Below, piece by piece: positions 25,326 through 35,261 of a stretch of 64,000 nt of DNA (position 1 is its first letter; each line of letters opens with the position of its first letter). Under the pieces are notes generated by a model. It was not told the DNA's origin and did not search any database. It worked only from the letters and a program-made list of their open reading frames with translations. Made by a program: the position numbers and the translations under genes. The stretch spans positions 164,266 to 228,265 of the forward strand of contig NZ_JABWGN010000018.1 in assembly GCF_013363975.1 (NCBI RefSeq), given 5' to 3'. Source of the stretch: Nonomuraea montanisoli. Lineage in GTDB: Bacteria > Actinomycetota > Actinomycetes > Streptosporangiales > Streptosporangiaceae.

Positions 25326-28300
25326 GTGGACCAGCGGCTGTCTGACCTTGCGCGTTCTTCCGTGAACTTCGGGCATCTGTTCAGCCATAGCCCCCTCCTT
25401 GCCCTCTATGGCGCCCAAGCCGAAGCCATCGTGTTTACCGACTCGAACGCCGCCCTCGTTCACACGCGCCAGTTCGGCGAGGTACTGGCTGAAGTGCTGC
25501 TCACGCGGGCAGGGCTGAGGGTCGCCGGGGACAAGCAGGTCCACCGAGTTCAGGCCTTAGCGAATGCAGGCTTGGTGCCATCGAATATCCGCACGGGGTT
25601 CGACACCCTGCGGCAGGTTGGCAACCATGCGACGCACCGCCACATGTTCGATACGACGCGGGCTCTTCAAGGGATCCGAGTCGCCTGGGAGCTCGGGACG
25701 TGGCTAAACCGGACTCTGACCGGAGACCGCACGGTCACCGCATTCGTGCCACCAGTGGCACCGGTCGTCGTCGATCCTGCCGAGGTTGCCGCACTACAGG
25801 AGGCGCTGGAGGCAGATCGCGCGGCGCTCGCCGAATCGCAGCTACGGCTCAGCGAAATCTCTGATCTGTTCCAGGAGCGCGAGCGCGCACGAGTGATCGC
25901 TGACTCCATGGTCAACGAGGCGAATGCCCGCCACGAAGCGCTCCGAGCGGAGAATGAGGCGCTCCTTGCGGAGATGGCCAGGCTACGAGGGGCCCAGGAA
26001 GGATCTTTCAAGGCATATAAGGCCGCGCCGAAGCAGGTTTCAGCTCTCGACCGTGCCACTCTCGTCGACCGTGCGCGACGCCCAGCCCCGCTGAATGAAG
26101 CGCAGGCCCGACGCGTTATCGATCAGCAGCTAGCTGAAGCGGGGTGGCTGGTTCAGGATATGAGGGAACTCAACCCACTCGCCGGCCGTGGTGTCGCTGT
26201 CAGGGAGTTCCGTCTCGCATCGGGCTCAGCCGACTACGTGCTCTACGTGGACGGAAAGATCGTTGGGGTGATCGAGGCAAAGCGCGAGGGGGAAACCCTC
26301 AGCGCGGCTCAGGCCCAGAACGCGCGATACGCCGCAGGCACTCTCAAAGAGCACGCTCTGGCGGTATGGCACAAGGACGAGCCTCTCGTCTTCCGCTACG
26401 CATCCACCGGTGCGGAGACCGTGTTCTTAAATCGGCTGGACCCGGAGGCCCGCAGCCGAGAGGTCTTTTCCTTCCACCGGCCGGAGACCATCTCAGGATG
26501 GATGAGAGAGGCCGACGAGTTCCCGGAGACCCCGACCTATCGTGCCCGGCTCAAGCACATGCCCGCCCTGGAGACCAGCGGGCTTCGCCCAGCTCAAATC
26601 GACGCGGTCACCGGACTGGAGACGTCCCTCGAGCTCGACATGCCGCGTGCTCTCATCCAGATGGCGACCGGCGCAGGAAAGACGTTCACTGCCGTAACCG
26701 AGGCATACAGGCTGCTCAAGCATGGCAAGGCGCGCCGCGTCCTGTTCCTTGTGGACCGGAACAACCTCGGCCGCCAGGCCCTCGCCGAGTTCCGCAATTA
26801 CGTGACCCCGGACGACGGCCGGAAGTTCAACGAGCTCTACAACGTGGAACGACTGGCCGGGGACTGCATCCAAGACTCCTCAAGCGTACTGATCTGCACG
26901 ATCCAGAAGATGTACGCGCTGCTGCGCGGCGAAGTCGTCGTCAACAACGACGCAGAGGACGACGCGGCCGAAGACAGCGATGCCGACTACGAGACCGACG
27001 CCCCGGTAGCCGTCGGCTACAACCCGCGCGTGCCACCGGAGTCCTTCGACTTGATCGTGGTGGACGAATGCCATCGCTCGATCTACGGACTATGGCGCGG
27101 CGTGCTCGACTACTTCGACGCCCATATTGTCGGGCTGACCGCGACGCCGACCAAGCAGACCCTGGGGTTCTTCAACCAGAACCTGGTCTCGCAGTACACC
27201 TACGAAATGGCTGTAGCCGACGGCGTCAATGTGGACTTCGACGTGGTCCGCCTCTCGACCAAGGTCGGCGAGGAAGGGTCTCTCATTGAGGAGGGCACCA
27301 CGGTCAGGGTGCGGAACCGCGCGACCCGCGCGCAACGGCTGGAGCAACTCGACAGCGATTTCATCTACGGCAAGCAGCAACTCGGCCGGAACGTCATTGC
27401 CGAGGACCACATCCGTACCGTGCTCACCACCTACCGAGACAACTGGCAGCGGTGGTTCCCCGACCGTCAAGTACTGCCCAAGACGCTTGTCTTCGCGGCG
27501 ACCGACGATCATGCCGAAGACGTGCTGACCATCGCCAAGCAGGTCTTCAGCGTAGGCGATGAGTTCGCCGCAAAGATCACGTACAAGGTTCGCAAGGCCG
27601 GGAAGAACCCGGACGACCTGATCAACGATCTCCGGCAGGACGCGCGACTCCGTCTTGCGGTGACGGTCGACATGATCGCCACGGGGACGGACGTGCGTGC
27701 ATTGGAGTGCGTCATCTTCCTGAGGGCCGTCCGTAGCGCGGTCCTTTTCGAGCAGATGAAGGGGCGAGGATCAAGGACGCTCGACTCCGACGAGCTGCGC
27801 GAAGTCACCCCCGACGCGTCGGAAGACATCGCCAAGACCCGATTCATCCTGCTCGACGCGGCGGGCGTAACCGATTCACCCAAAGTGGACTCCAAGCCAC
27901 TGATGTCAGCGACCGACAAGCAGATCAGCTTGGAGACGCTCCTCAAGAAGTGCGCGACCAGAGCCATCAACCTCACCGAGGCCGCAGCCCTCGCTGGCCG
28001 ACTGGCCCGGCTCAACCAGCAGATCACTCCCGAAGAACGCGAGGAGCTAGCGACTGTCGGCAACGGCATGACCATCACAGCGCTCGCCAGCGCGATCGTT
28101 AAGGCGATCGACCCCGATGAGCAAGAGAAAGCCCGTGAGAGCGGTGGAAAGGCGGCTGCGCGAAAGCTCGTGGAGGAGGCGATCGCACCGCTCACCGGGA
28201 ACCCCGCATATCGGGAACGAATCCTGGAAATCCGTCGCGACCATGACATCACTTATGACGCGACGACCAAGGACGAGGTCCGCACCTTCGTCGAAGTGCC

Positions 28301-28862
28301 CCGCGAGGAGCGCGCGGGTTCCACAGTCGAGTCGTGGCATGCATACCTGGAGAAGCACCGCGACGAGATCACCGCGATCCAAGTTCTGAGCAAGAGCCGC
28401 GGTGGCGGACGCGACGCGCTCGCCAAGCTCAAGGCACTCGCCGCCAAGATCAAGCGACCGCCACACGCCTGGACCCCAGGCGTACTGTGGGACGCTTACG
28501 AGACTCTTGGTCGGGCAGCGGACTCACCTCTAGGCAACGCAGAGGTGCCCGATCTGGTCAGTCTCATCCGGTACGAGCTTGGGCTGGACTCTGACCTCAA
28601 GCCCTACCGTAGCGTCGTTGAAGAGCGATTCGCGGCGTGGCTGCTTCGCCAGGAGCAGGCCGGAACGGCGTTTACCCCGGACCAGCGATGGTGGCTGGAG
28701 CGGATCAAGGATGAGATCGCTATTGGCGTTGGCATCACAGTCGAGGCCATCAAGGGCGTAACCTTTACACCGCGCGGCGGTCAGGCCGGTCTCGTTCGAG
28801 ACTTCGGCGGCCGGGACCGTGCCCGTGAACTGATCGACGAGATGGATCGAGAACTGGCTTGA
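25326..28862 (+). CDS. hsdR: Type I restriction endonuclease subunit R (EcoKI-like)
   Basis: 1178 aa, close to EcoKI HsdR. Order: a DUF4145-like N-terminal helical domain with coiled-coil (residues 1-240); the nuclease domain with Asp in SADYVLYVDGK and the E-x-K in GVIEAKRE (about 300-325); SF2 helicase motifs: Walker A MATGAGKTF near 445, DECH box near 580 (VVDECHRSIYG), TATPT, and motif VI in EQMKGRGSRT; and a C-terminal HsdR-type domain. It translocates DNA and cuts unmethylated invading DNA in complex with HsdM and HsdS. The GTG start lies at 25326; the stop overlaps the TTG of hsdS. Confidence 0.96.
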   Translation: MDQRLSDLARSSVNFGHLFSHSPLLALYGAQAEAIVFTDSNAALVHTRQFGEVLAEVLLTRAGLRVAGDKQVHRVQALANAGLVPSNIRTGFDTLRQVGNHATHRHMFDTTRALQGIRVAWELGTWLNRTLTGDRTVTAFVPPVAPVVVDPAEVAALQEALEADRAALAESQLRLSEISDLFQERERARVIADSMVNEANARHEALRAENEALLAEMARLRGAQEGSFKAYKAAPKQVSALDRATLVDRARRPAPLNEAQARRVIDQQLAEAGWLVQDMRELNPLAGRGVAVREFRLASGSADYVLYVDGKIVGVIEAKREGETLSAAQAQNARYAAGTLKEHALAVWHKDEPLVFRYASTGAETVFLNRLDPEARSREVFSFHRPETISGWMREADEFPETPTYRARLKHMPALETSGLRPAQIDAVTGLETSLELDMPRALIQMATGAGKTFTAVTEAYRLLKHGKARRVLFLVDRNNLGRQALAEFRNYVTPDDGRKFNELYNVERLAGDCIQDSSSVLICTIQKMYALLRGEVVVNNDAEDDAAEDSDADYETDAPVAVGYNPRVPPESFDLIVVDECHRSIYGLWRGVLDYFDAHIVGLTATPTKQTLGFFNQNLVSQYTYEMAVADGVNVDFDVVRLSTKVGEEGSLIEEGTTVRVRNRATRAQRLEQLDSDFIYGKQQLGRNVIAEDHIRTVLTTYRDNWQRWFPDRQVLPKTLVFAATDDHAEDVLTIAKQVFSVGDEFAAKITYKVRKAGKNPDDLINDLRQDARLRLAVTVDMIATGTDVRALECVIFLRAVRSAVLFEQMKGRGSRTLDSDELREVTPDASEDIAKTRFILLDAAGVTDSPKVDSKPLMSATDKQISLETLLKKCATRAINLTEAAALAGRLARLNQQITPEEREELATVGNGMTITALASAIVKAIDPDEQEKARESGGKAAARKLVEEAIAPLTGNPAYRERILEIRRDHDITYDATTKDEVRTFVEVPREERAGSTVESWHAYLEKHRDEITAIQVLSKSRGGGRDALAKLKALAAKIKRPPHAWTPGVLWDAYETLGRAADSPLGNAEVPDLVSLIRYELGLDSDLKPYRSVVEERFAAWLLRQEQAGTAFTPDQRWWLERIKDEIAIGVGITVEAIKGVTFTPRGGQAGLVRDFGGRDRARELIDEMDRELA

Positions 28863-30265
28863 GCGAGGCGCTGCCGGATGGGTGGGTATGGGCGACACTT
28901 GAGGATCTCCTTGCCGCAGAGCCGCGGGCGATCACCGACGGCCCGTTCGGCTCAAACCTCAAGTCGTCGCACTACACCGATTCGGGTGCGAGAGTGCTTC
29001 GCCTTCAGAATGTGGGCGACGGTGAGTTTCGCGACGAACGGGCCTATATCAGCCTGGAACATTACGAGAATCTCAAGAATCATGATGTCCAGGCTGGCGA
29101 TCTCATTTTGGCATCTCTCGGCGAGGAGTTGCCGAGGGTCGCTCTTGTTCCGGACCTCGAAGGCCCGGCCATCGTAAAAGCCGATGTGATCCGCGCCAGG
29201 TTGCATCCTGACGTAAATAGCAAGTGGGTACTTTACGCGTTGCAAGCGCCGGCGACACGGGCCGTTGCCATGAGCAAGATCCGGGGAGTGGGGCGGCCAC
29301 GCCTTGGTCTAGGTGAAATTCGCAAACTCCCGATCCCTCTTCCGCCGTTGGCCGAGCAACTCCGCATCGTCGAGGTACTCGAAGATCATCTGTCCCGGCT
29401 TGATGCGGCGAATCGTTACATCGCTAGAGTTCGCCAATCTACAACCTCGTTTGATAACACACGGCGTCGCGAGCTTCTCGACCCGTGGCTCTCGTCGACC
29501 CGGAAGCTTAAAACACTTCTAGCCTCGCCCCTTATTAATGGTCGATCGGTTCCCACAGACGACGATGGCTTCCCTGTCCTCCGCCTCACTGCGATCAAGA
29601 ACAGGGTCCTAGACCTTTCGGCACGGAAGGGCGGGGCGTGGCAGAGAGAAGATGCCACGCCGTTCCTAGTTGAGCGCGGCGACTTCATGGTGAGTAGAGG
29701 GAATGGCTCCCTACGCCTGGTCGGGCGCGGGGCTCTCGCTGTTCATGACCCCGATCCGGTTGCTTTCCCGGATACAATGATCCGCGTGCGGCCGAATTCG
29801 GATGTCGTCGATCCCGAGTTCCTGGCTTTTGTATGGGACTCGCAAACTGTACGTCGCCAGATTGAGTCCGCTGCGCGGACAACTGCAGGAATCTACAAGA
29901 TCAATCAGAGCATCCTTGAAGCGCTTGACATCCCGATACCTCCACTCGATGTACAGGCTCGCATAGTTGAAGCCGCCCTGGACCACTTCGCAGTGGTAGA
30001 GCGGTTGATGGAGGAAGCCGCCATGGCACAGAAGCGATCCAAGCACCTTAGACGCTCTCTCCTAGTGGAAGCTTTCACAGGAAGTCTGGCCCGGCAGGAC
30101 TCGGCCGATGAACCAGCCATAGAAATTCTCAAGCGAATCGAGAGGGAGCATTACAGCCGGCCGAAGAGTCTTCGCCCTCGTAAATCCGGCCCGAACAAGA
30201 CTACACTTCCACCGCCGAAGATCACAGTTGTGCCAACTGGCACGCAGGAAGAGCTAGCGCTGTGA
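28859..30265 (+). CDS. hsdS: Type I restriction-modification specificity subunit
   Basis: 468 aa, near the EcoKI HsdS length. Two target-recognition domains (about 10-160 and 215-370) alternate with conserved helical spacers: LPIPLPPLAEQLRIVEVLEDHLSRLD after the first and DIPIPPLDVQARIVEAALDHF after the second. Each TRD reads one half of a bipartite target. The TTG start overlaps the hsdR stop and the stop overlaps the hsdM GTG, so the order is R-S-M instead of the usual R-M-S or M-S-R. Base composition is visibly less GC-rich than in the flanking chromosome. The recognition site cannot be predicted from sequence. Confidence 0.93.
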   Translation: MSEALPDGWVWATLEDLLAAEPRAITDGPFGSNLKSSHYTDSGARVLRLQNVGDGEFRDERAYISLEHYENLKNHDVQAGDLILASLGEELPRVALVPDLEGPAIVKADVIRARLHPDVNSKWVLYALQAPATRAVAMSKIRGVGRPRLGLGEIRKLPIPLPPLAEQLRIVEVLEDHLSRLDAANRYIARVRQSTTSFDNTRRRELLDPWLSSTRKLKTLLASPLINGRSVPTDDDGFPVLRLTAIKNRVLDLSARKGGAWQREDATPFLVERGDFMVSRGNGSLRLVGRGALAVHDPDPVAFPDTMIRVRPNSDVVDPEFLAFVWDSQTVRRQIESAARTTAGIYKINQSILEALDIPIPPLDVQARIVEAALDHFAVVERLMEEAAMAQKRSKHLRRSLLVEAFTGSLARQDSADEPAIEILKRIEREHYSRPKSLRPRKSGPNKTTLPPPKITVVPTGTQEELAL

Positions 30266-31821
30266 CCATTGACACGCCTTCCAGCACAACCGCCGCAGTC
30301 CAGGCTGAGACAAACTCTCTCGTCTCAAAGCTCTGGAACTACTGCACAGTTCTTCGCGATGACGGACTTTCCACGATTGATTACGTGGAGCAGCTTTCTT
30401 ACTTGCTCTTTTTGAAGATCGCCGATGAGCAGTATCAAAGCGACCTATCCGAAGAGCCAAAGCGGATTGTTCCAGAGCACTTGGACTGGCCGTCTCTAAT
30501 CGCAAAGAAGGGTGAAGAGCTAGAAACCCATTACCGGACCGTCCTCGTAGAGCTGGCAAAAAACCCGCACACCAACCTCGGGACGATCTTCGCTAAGGCT
30601 CAGAACAAGATTACCGACCCGGCAAAACTCCAAAAACTCGCCGTCGAACTGATCGGAAAACAGGAGTGGGCCGCTGCCGGGGTCGACATCAAGGGCGACG
30701 CCTACGAAGGTCTGCTGGCCAAGGGCGCTGAGGATGTCAAGACCGGCGCTGGCCAATACTTCACGCCTCGTCCACTGATCGACGCGATCATTGACGCGGT
30801 ACGCCCGACCCCGGATGACACGATTCTGGACCCTGCATGCGGCACCGGCGGGTTCCTCATCGCGGCCCACGCTCACATCGCTCGCGAATACGCCGGACGC
30901 ATGACGAAGGCCCAGCAAGATCACCTTTCGTCGGGCGCCATTCGGGGCGTCGAGTTGGTTCCAGGGACCGCGCGCCTCGCCGCCATGAACATGCTTCTTC
31001 ATGGCATTGGTACGAGCGACGGACCTTCGCTGATCGACGTCCGTGATGCTCTGGCCAAGCAGCCAACCGGCGATGAGCGGGTTTCGCTCGTGCTCGCCAA
31101 TCCGCCATTCGGCAGGAAGTCCTCCATCACCGTCTACGGCACCGACGGCAGGCTGGACAAGGAGGACATCTCCTACGACCGGACCGACTTCCGTTCTACA
31201 ACGACGAACAAGCAGCTCAACTTCCTCCAGCACATCATGTCCGCACTCAAGGTCGATGGCCGTGCCGCAGTCGTCCTGCCGGACAACGTGCTCTTCGAGG
31301 GCGGGGCCGGTGAGGCAATCCGGCGGCGACTGCTCCAGGATTTCGACGTCCACACCTTGTTGCGTCTACCCACCGGCATCTTCTACGCCGGTGGCGTGAA
31401 GGCAAACGTTCTGTTTTTCGACAAGAAGGCCCCCCGAGCTGACAAGAAACCGTGCACCTCCAAACTGTGGGTCTACGACTTCCGGGTAGGCCAGCACTTC
31501 ACGCTTAAGACCAGGCAGCTCCGACGCCACCACCTGGACGACTTCGTTACCGCATACCTGCCGGGGAAGTCACGTAAAGGCCGGGTAGCGACCGAGCGTT
31601 TTGCAGCGTACGACGTTGCCGACCTCCTCAAGCGCGACAAGGTAAACCTGGACATCACATGGCTCAAGGATCCGGCTCTAGAAGACTCAGACAGCCTGCT
31701 TCCCCCGGCCGTGATCGCGCGCGAGATCGTCGATGACCTGCAAGCAGCGCTCAACGAGTTCGCCGCGATCGCCGAAGCTCTGGGCGAGCAGGTGGACGAC
31801 GAGTCGGTGCCTGCGGTTTAA
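30262..31821 (+). CDS. hsdM: Type I N6-adenine DNA methyltransferase subunit
   Basis: 519 aa. The N-terminal HsdM helical bundle (1-140) precedes the N6-MTase fold: SAM-binding ILDPACGTGGFLIAA near residue 190 and catalytic NPPF in LVLANPPFGRK near 278. It methylates both half-sites with HsdS and guards the host. GTG start overlaps the hsdS stop. It is last in the operon; normally modification is encoded ahead of or apart from restriction, so delayed methylase synthesis on entry would be a hazard unless controlled. A 61-bp sequence repeated elsewhere in the element begins two bases after its stop. Confidence 0.95.
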   Translation: MTIDTPSSTTAAVQAETNSLVSKLWNYCTVLRDDGLSTIDYVEQLSYLLFLKIADEQYQSDLSEEPKRIVPEHLDWPSLIAKKGEELETHYRTVLVELAKNPHTNLGTIFAKAQNKITDPAKLQKLAVELIGKQEWAAAGVDIKGDAYEGLLAKGAEDVKTGAGQYFTPRPLIDAIIDAVRPTPDDTILDPACGTGGFLIAAHAHIAREYAGRMTKAQQDHLSSGAIRGVELVPGTARLAAMNMLLHGIGTSDGPSLIDVRDALAKQPTGDERVSLVLANPPFGRKSSITVYGTDGRLDKEDISYDRTDFRSTTTNKQLNFLQHIMSALKVDGRAAVVLPDNVLFEGGAGEAIRRRLLQDFDVHTLLRLPTGIFYAGGVKANVLFFDKKAPRADKKPCTSKLWVYDFRVGQHFTLKTRQLRRHHLDDFVTAYLPGKSRKGRVATERFAAYDVADLLKRDKVNLDITWLKDPALEDSDSLLPPAVIAREIVDDLQAALNEFAAIAEALGEQVDDESVPAV

Positions 31822-31823
31822 TT

Positions 31824-31884
31824 CGCTGCCGCGCCGCTTCCGGTGCTCGGGCCCGGCGGCCCTGCACTCTGGGTCGACTTGCCA
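31824..31884 (+). repeat. 61-bp dispersed repeat, copy A
   Basis: 49 of 61 bases match copy B at 34768-34828 in the same orientation. In both copies one frame reads AAAxLPxLGPGGPA followed by VxLP, so the pair looks like remnants of one duplicated coding segment. In copy A that frame is in phase with hsdM directly behind its TAA. The remaining spacer up to 32099 contains no gene I can support. Confidence 0.6.
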
Positions 31885-32086
31885 TCGAAAGACGTGGTGA
31901 CCAGAGACGGTGAGCTGCGTGGGACATCCCCGGGATGATCAATCGGACCGAGCGAGCCCATCGCTGCGTTTCAGCAGGCCAGACCATATGAGCGTCCGTC
32001 TCAGCCCGCGCTCTCCTGTAGCGGGTGCCCGAGTTTCGTCGCATAGCGCACACGCATACAAGGTGTACCCCGAGGCGAGGGTTAGG

Positions 32087-32092
32087 TAGTGT
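32087..32092 (+). promoter_or_regulatory. Leaderless -10 hexamer TAGTGT for the lipoprotein gene
   Basis: TAGTGT lies 7 nt before the GTG at 32100, the same spacing as the chromosomal leaderless starts in this window. It supports choosing 32100 as the start codon. Confidence 0.4.
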
Positions 32093-32099
32093 CCGGGGC

Positions 32100-32597
32100 G
32101 TGCGCCAGGGTGCCCGCAAGTTATCGACTGCCGCGATGCTCGTCTCGCTCGTGGTGCTGACGGGCTGCTCAGGGGACGCCGACATGCCGACGTTGGCGGA
32201 GGCGGCCAAGCAGCTCGTCGCAGATGACGACAAATTGCTCGCCTCAAGGGAGTTGGCCGCCACTGGATCCGCCGCCGCGATTGAAAGAGCGGACCGGGAA
32301 AGCGAAGTGGGGTGCCTGAAGGGTCAGGTCCAGCGGTTCTTCCGGGCGCGGGGTGACCTCACCGGCCCCCCGTACGTCCACTCACCATCGAACGTGGCCG
32401 GTTTGATGGCGAGTTGGCTACAGCTGCGCGGTTACAACGTGATCGTGGACGATGCCGATCTTGGCGACGAGAACCTCGGCGCTGCCGTCCTGCGGAACCC
32501 GCAGACCGGCGTCACTTTCTTCGTGACCGTACGCAATGGGCATAAGCCCCACATCATGATCGTGGGCAAGACGAGCTGCTACGAACGCGACGGCTAG
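32100..32597 (+). CDS. Putative lipoprotein of unknown function
   Basis: 165 aa. The N-terminus is a lipoprotein signal: Arg/Lys, a hydrophobic stretch STAAMLVSLVV and the lipobox LTGC at residues about 21-24. The mature part is alpha/beta-like, with two Cys residues that could pair, and ends in HKPHIMIVGKTSCYERDG. I recognise no family. It lies in the integrated element between the restriction operon and a convergent WXG100-like pair. A surface-exclusion or phage-blocking role would fit a mobile element but nothing in the sequence shows it. Confidence 0.55.
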   Translation: MRQGARKLSTAAMLVSLVVLTGCSGDADMPTLAEAAKQLVADDDKLLASRELAATGSAAAIERADRESEVGCLKGQVQRFFRARGDLTGPPYVHSPSNVAGLMASWLQLRGYNVIVDDADLGDENLGAAVLRNPQTGVTFFVTVRNGHKPHIMIVGKTSCYERDG

Positions 32598-32605
32598 CGA
32601 TCTCT

Positions 32606-32899
32606 CTAGGAGGGCATCTGTGTGGCCTCGGCGCGTGCTGCCTGGGCCTGCCTGCGGAGACGGTCGGCGGTGGATGCGCAGTCATCCCGGAGCAGCTCGA
32701 CTTCACGAGCCAGCTGCACGGCCTGCGTGATGAAGCGGCCCGCAGCCGGTCCCTTCCAGAAGGCCTCGGTACCCTGCGGCCTGGCCAGCGCGCCGGCGAA
32801 CACCTCGGCCAGTTGTTCGGCGTACCGGGTGAGGTCCGCGGCGAGCTGTTCTTTTTCGGCGGCCTGCTGGAGGAGCTGACCTTGGGTGGGGATGCTCAT
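32606..32899 (-). CDS. WXG100-like small helical protein
   Basis: 97 aa, the usual size of ESX/WXG100 proteins. It is predicted all-helical with a Trp-Lys-Gly turn (EAFWKGPAAGRF) at mid-length between two helices, the hallmark of this family, whose members are secreted as dimers by type VII systems. The start at 32899 lies 2 bp after the stop of the large partner gene, so the two form one leftward operon. No type VII secretion gene is in the window, so it may use a chromosomal system elsewhere (inference). Confidence 0.6.
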   Translation of the reverse strand: MSIPTQGQLLQQAAEKEQLAADLTRYAEQLAEVFAGALARPQGTEAFWKGPAAGRFITQAVQLAREVELLRDDCASTADRLRRQAQAARAEATQMPS

Positions 32900-32901
32900 G
32901 C

Positions 32902-34634
32902 TCAGCCTCCTCGCGTCTCCAGGGCGTTCTTCAAGCCGTCGTAGAGCCTTCCGCGGATCGCCATCCGCACCTCGTTCTGCTGCTCTTCGGTCAACGGCTT
33001 CTGACCATGCCGGGCGAGCGACTCGTTCACCCACTGGACCTGTTGCCGCACGATGGCGTCCGCTACGGTCGCAGCCGTGGCCGGCGTCTTCTTGTCGAAG
33101 TAATCCGTGATCATCCCCTTGAGGCCGTCCTTGGCCTCATCCAGCCCGACGTCTCGGACGGTGGCCGCCTTGGCATCCTGGATTGGCCAGTACCTGTTGG
33201 ACATCCAAGAGATGGGGATCAGCGCGACTCCGGCGAGCCAGTCCGCGTACTCATCATCGGACCACTCCGCATAGGTCGAACCGCTCAACATCAGATTGGC
33301 CGCACCTCCAGCGAGCGCCGCACGGGAGGTGAACTCGCGCTGTGTGGCTTCGTCCCCGAACGGCCTGAACCGGCCGATGTCCATTCCAAGCCTGTAATCC
33401 TGCGCCGCCTTCATCAACGTTGCCGCCGCGTCCTTGTCCTGCATGAGCCCGCCCATGAACCGGGACGCGGTCTCAGGGTCGAGGCCGTCCCAAGGCGGCC
33501 CTGGATACAGCCGTGTCAGTTCAGGCGAGTCGCGCTTGGACTGTGCGCGGGCGAGCTGGTCGAGGTAGGGAGCAACGTTCTTGGCGAGAGTCTCACTGAT
33601 CGGCGACTCCTTAAACGTGCCCCACGAGCCGCCGAGCCACGGACTGTCCTCGGCGCCCATCTCCCGAATGATGTTGACCCACGCCTGAGCACGCACACTG
33701 TCCGCTCCCGTACCGGGTTGCAGCGCCTTGTCCAGGACGCCGGCCAGCTTCTTCTCGAAATCCGGGATGCCACTCATCCGGGCGCGCTGCGGGTGCAGCA
33801 ACCAACCAGGGGCGTCCTTGTTCTCGGCCAGCAGCGCCTGTAACGCCTGCGGATCGGCGTCATACGCCTCCACCAGCACGTTCAGGTTCCAGTTCTCGCT
33901 GGTCGGGAGATTCGCGGTGAGGGGACGGCTGAGCACCCGCACCGCCACCTGATTGAGGAGCCTTGTCGAGGGTTTGGACATCGCGACTAGAGCCGTCAAC
34001 ACGCCGGGTGGGGTCGTCTTCATGAGCTTCTCGGCCCACTGTTCGCCCAGCCTTCCCGCGCGTTCGGCGTTGGCGTACGCCTCGGCTAACGGACCAAGTG
34101 TCTCCTTCCCCTTCTTGAGCAGTTGGGGCGGAAGTCCCTCATCCAGTGCAGGAACAGCGCACGGAATCTGTCCGGCCCGAGGGAGGCCAGCAAGGCGGCG
34201 GCGTAGGCGGGATCGTTCAACTTCGCTTTGGTCGCTGCCGTCGCGGCAGTGACCTTGCGCCAGCTCTCCACCGAGGTCTCTATCTCATGTTGCTTGAGCG
34301 CCCCGGTGATGCCTGTAGCGTCGGCTTTCCCCTGCCGAGCGGCCTCCGTTTCGCTGGCGAACGTGAAGACCCCGCTTAACAGGCCGTTCCCCGATGACGG
34401 AACCATCTGCTTGAGGGTGTCGATCCTCCATTTGAGGTCCCGCTGGGTGTCGTCCAAGAACGCCCAAGACCGGTGCATCGCTGATACGCCCTGCTGACCG
34501 GTCCACGATGCGCCCGCTTCCGCGATGGCAGCCTCGAGACCGTGCCGGGTGCGGCCCAGGATGTCCTTGCTGGCCTCCATCTGCCGGAGCAGTTGATCCG
34601 CGCCGTGAGGGTCGATCCCGACGAACTCCCCCAT
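32902..34634 (-). pseudogene. Large WXG-type helical protein of unknown function, frameshifted
   Basis: The first frame (34634 to 34086) starts MGEFVGIDPHGADQLLRQMEA with a Trp-Thr-Gly turn (ASWTGQQG), then ends in a spurious Arg-rich tail. The remainder, in the other frame, continues as GLPPQLLKKGKETLGPLAEAYANA into a 373-aa segment down to 32902. Inserting one G at plus-strand 34136-34138 (CCC) restores a single product of about 577 aa. The layout is an ESX-like N-terminal helical hairpin plus a long helical body, similar to actinobacterial proteins I recall as DUF6571 (unverified). A GGGAGGAGG ribosome-binding site precedes the ATG at 34634. Confidence 0.65.
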
Positions 34635-35261
34635 GCCTCCTCCCGGAGGGTGTGGCTACAGGGAAGGAGTCAAGCACATCAGCTAATCCCGGTAAATGAC
34701 CCTTCACATCCCTATAAACAACCGGAATTTCTCCATTAGGGGAAAATTTCAGCAGGGCCGGGGGTCTGGCTGCCGCGGGGCTTCCGTTCCTCGGGCCTGG
34801 CGGCCCTGCGGTACGGGTCCCCTTGCCAACGGATAGGCGGGCTGGTCGCCTGCCCTACTGCTGTACAGGAGCGGAGTACAGCAACGCCGTCGCACATGAG
34901 CACGCGGCACCGGCCCGCATCTGCGGCTTGACCAGGATAAAGACCGCTCGACCTTGTGACCGGCTTCCGTTTGCGCATGTAGTCGAGTGTTGGCTCTTGG
35001 GCGGCATCCGGCGTCCAGCGGGGAGGCCGCAAGGAACGCGGCCTTCGACGCTTGCGGTAGGGGCACGTAGTGATCAGCTGCTCCAGCCCCTCTTTGATTG
35101 GATCCTGCCACCGGACGGCTTGGACTGACGAACGGAGACGACGCCGCGGACCGCCACCAGCGAGCAGCGAGCCACGCGCCCTGAAGGGTTGAGTGAGAGA
35201 TGCTGCTGGCGGGCCGGCTTGACAGGTCCGCCAGCACTGGATGGCTATCCGTTGCCTGTGC
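34635..35261. other. 627-bp gene-poor spacer in the element
   Basis: Short ORFs on both strands here lack ribosome-binding sites and family features. The first 120 bp (34640-34760) are markedly AT-rich for this genome and probably hold the promoter of the leftward WXG operon. Copy B of the 61-bp repeat is at 34768-34828. The rest (34830-35261) shows nothing I can name. Confidence 0.5.
34768..34828 (+). repeat. 61-bp dispersed repeat, copy B
   Basis: Partner of 31824-31884, with 12 mismatches and no gaps. Here the AAAGLPFLGPGGPA frame has no usable start codon downstream of an in-frame TAA at 34715, so it looks like decayed coding sequence. The two copies bracket the lipoprotein and WXG genes. 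Confidence 0.6.

Noticed and set aside
31819..31935. Stop-codon readthrough extension of hsdM
   Set aside because: The in-frame AAAPLPVLGPGGPA tail after the TAA is intriguing, but a related copy stands alone at 34768, so duplicated remnant sequence is simpler.
34749..35237. 162-aa minus-strand frame in the element spacer
   Set aside because: No ribosome-binding site, no family, composition unlike the neighbouring real genes.
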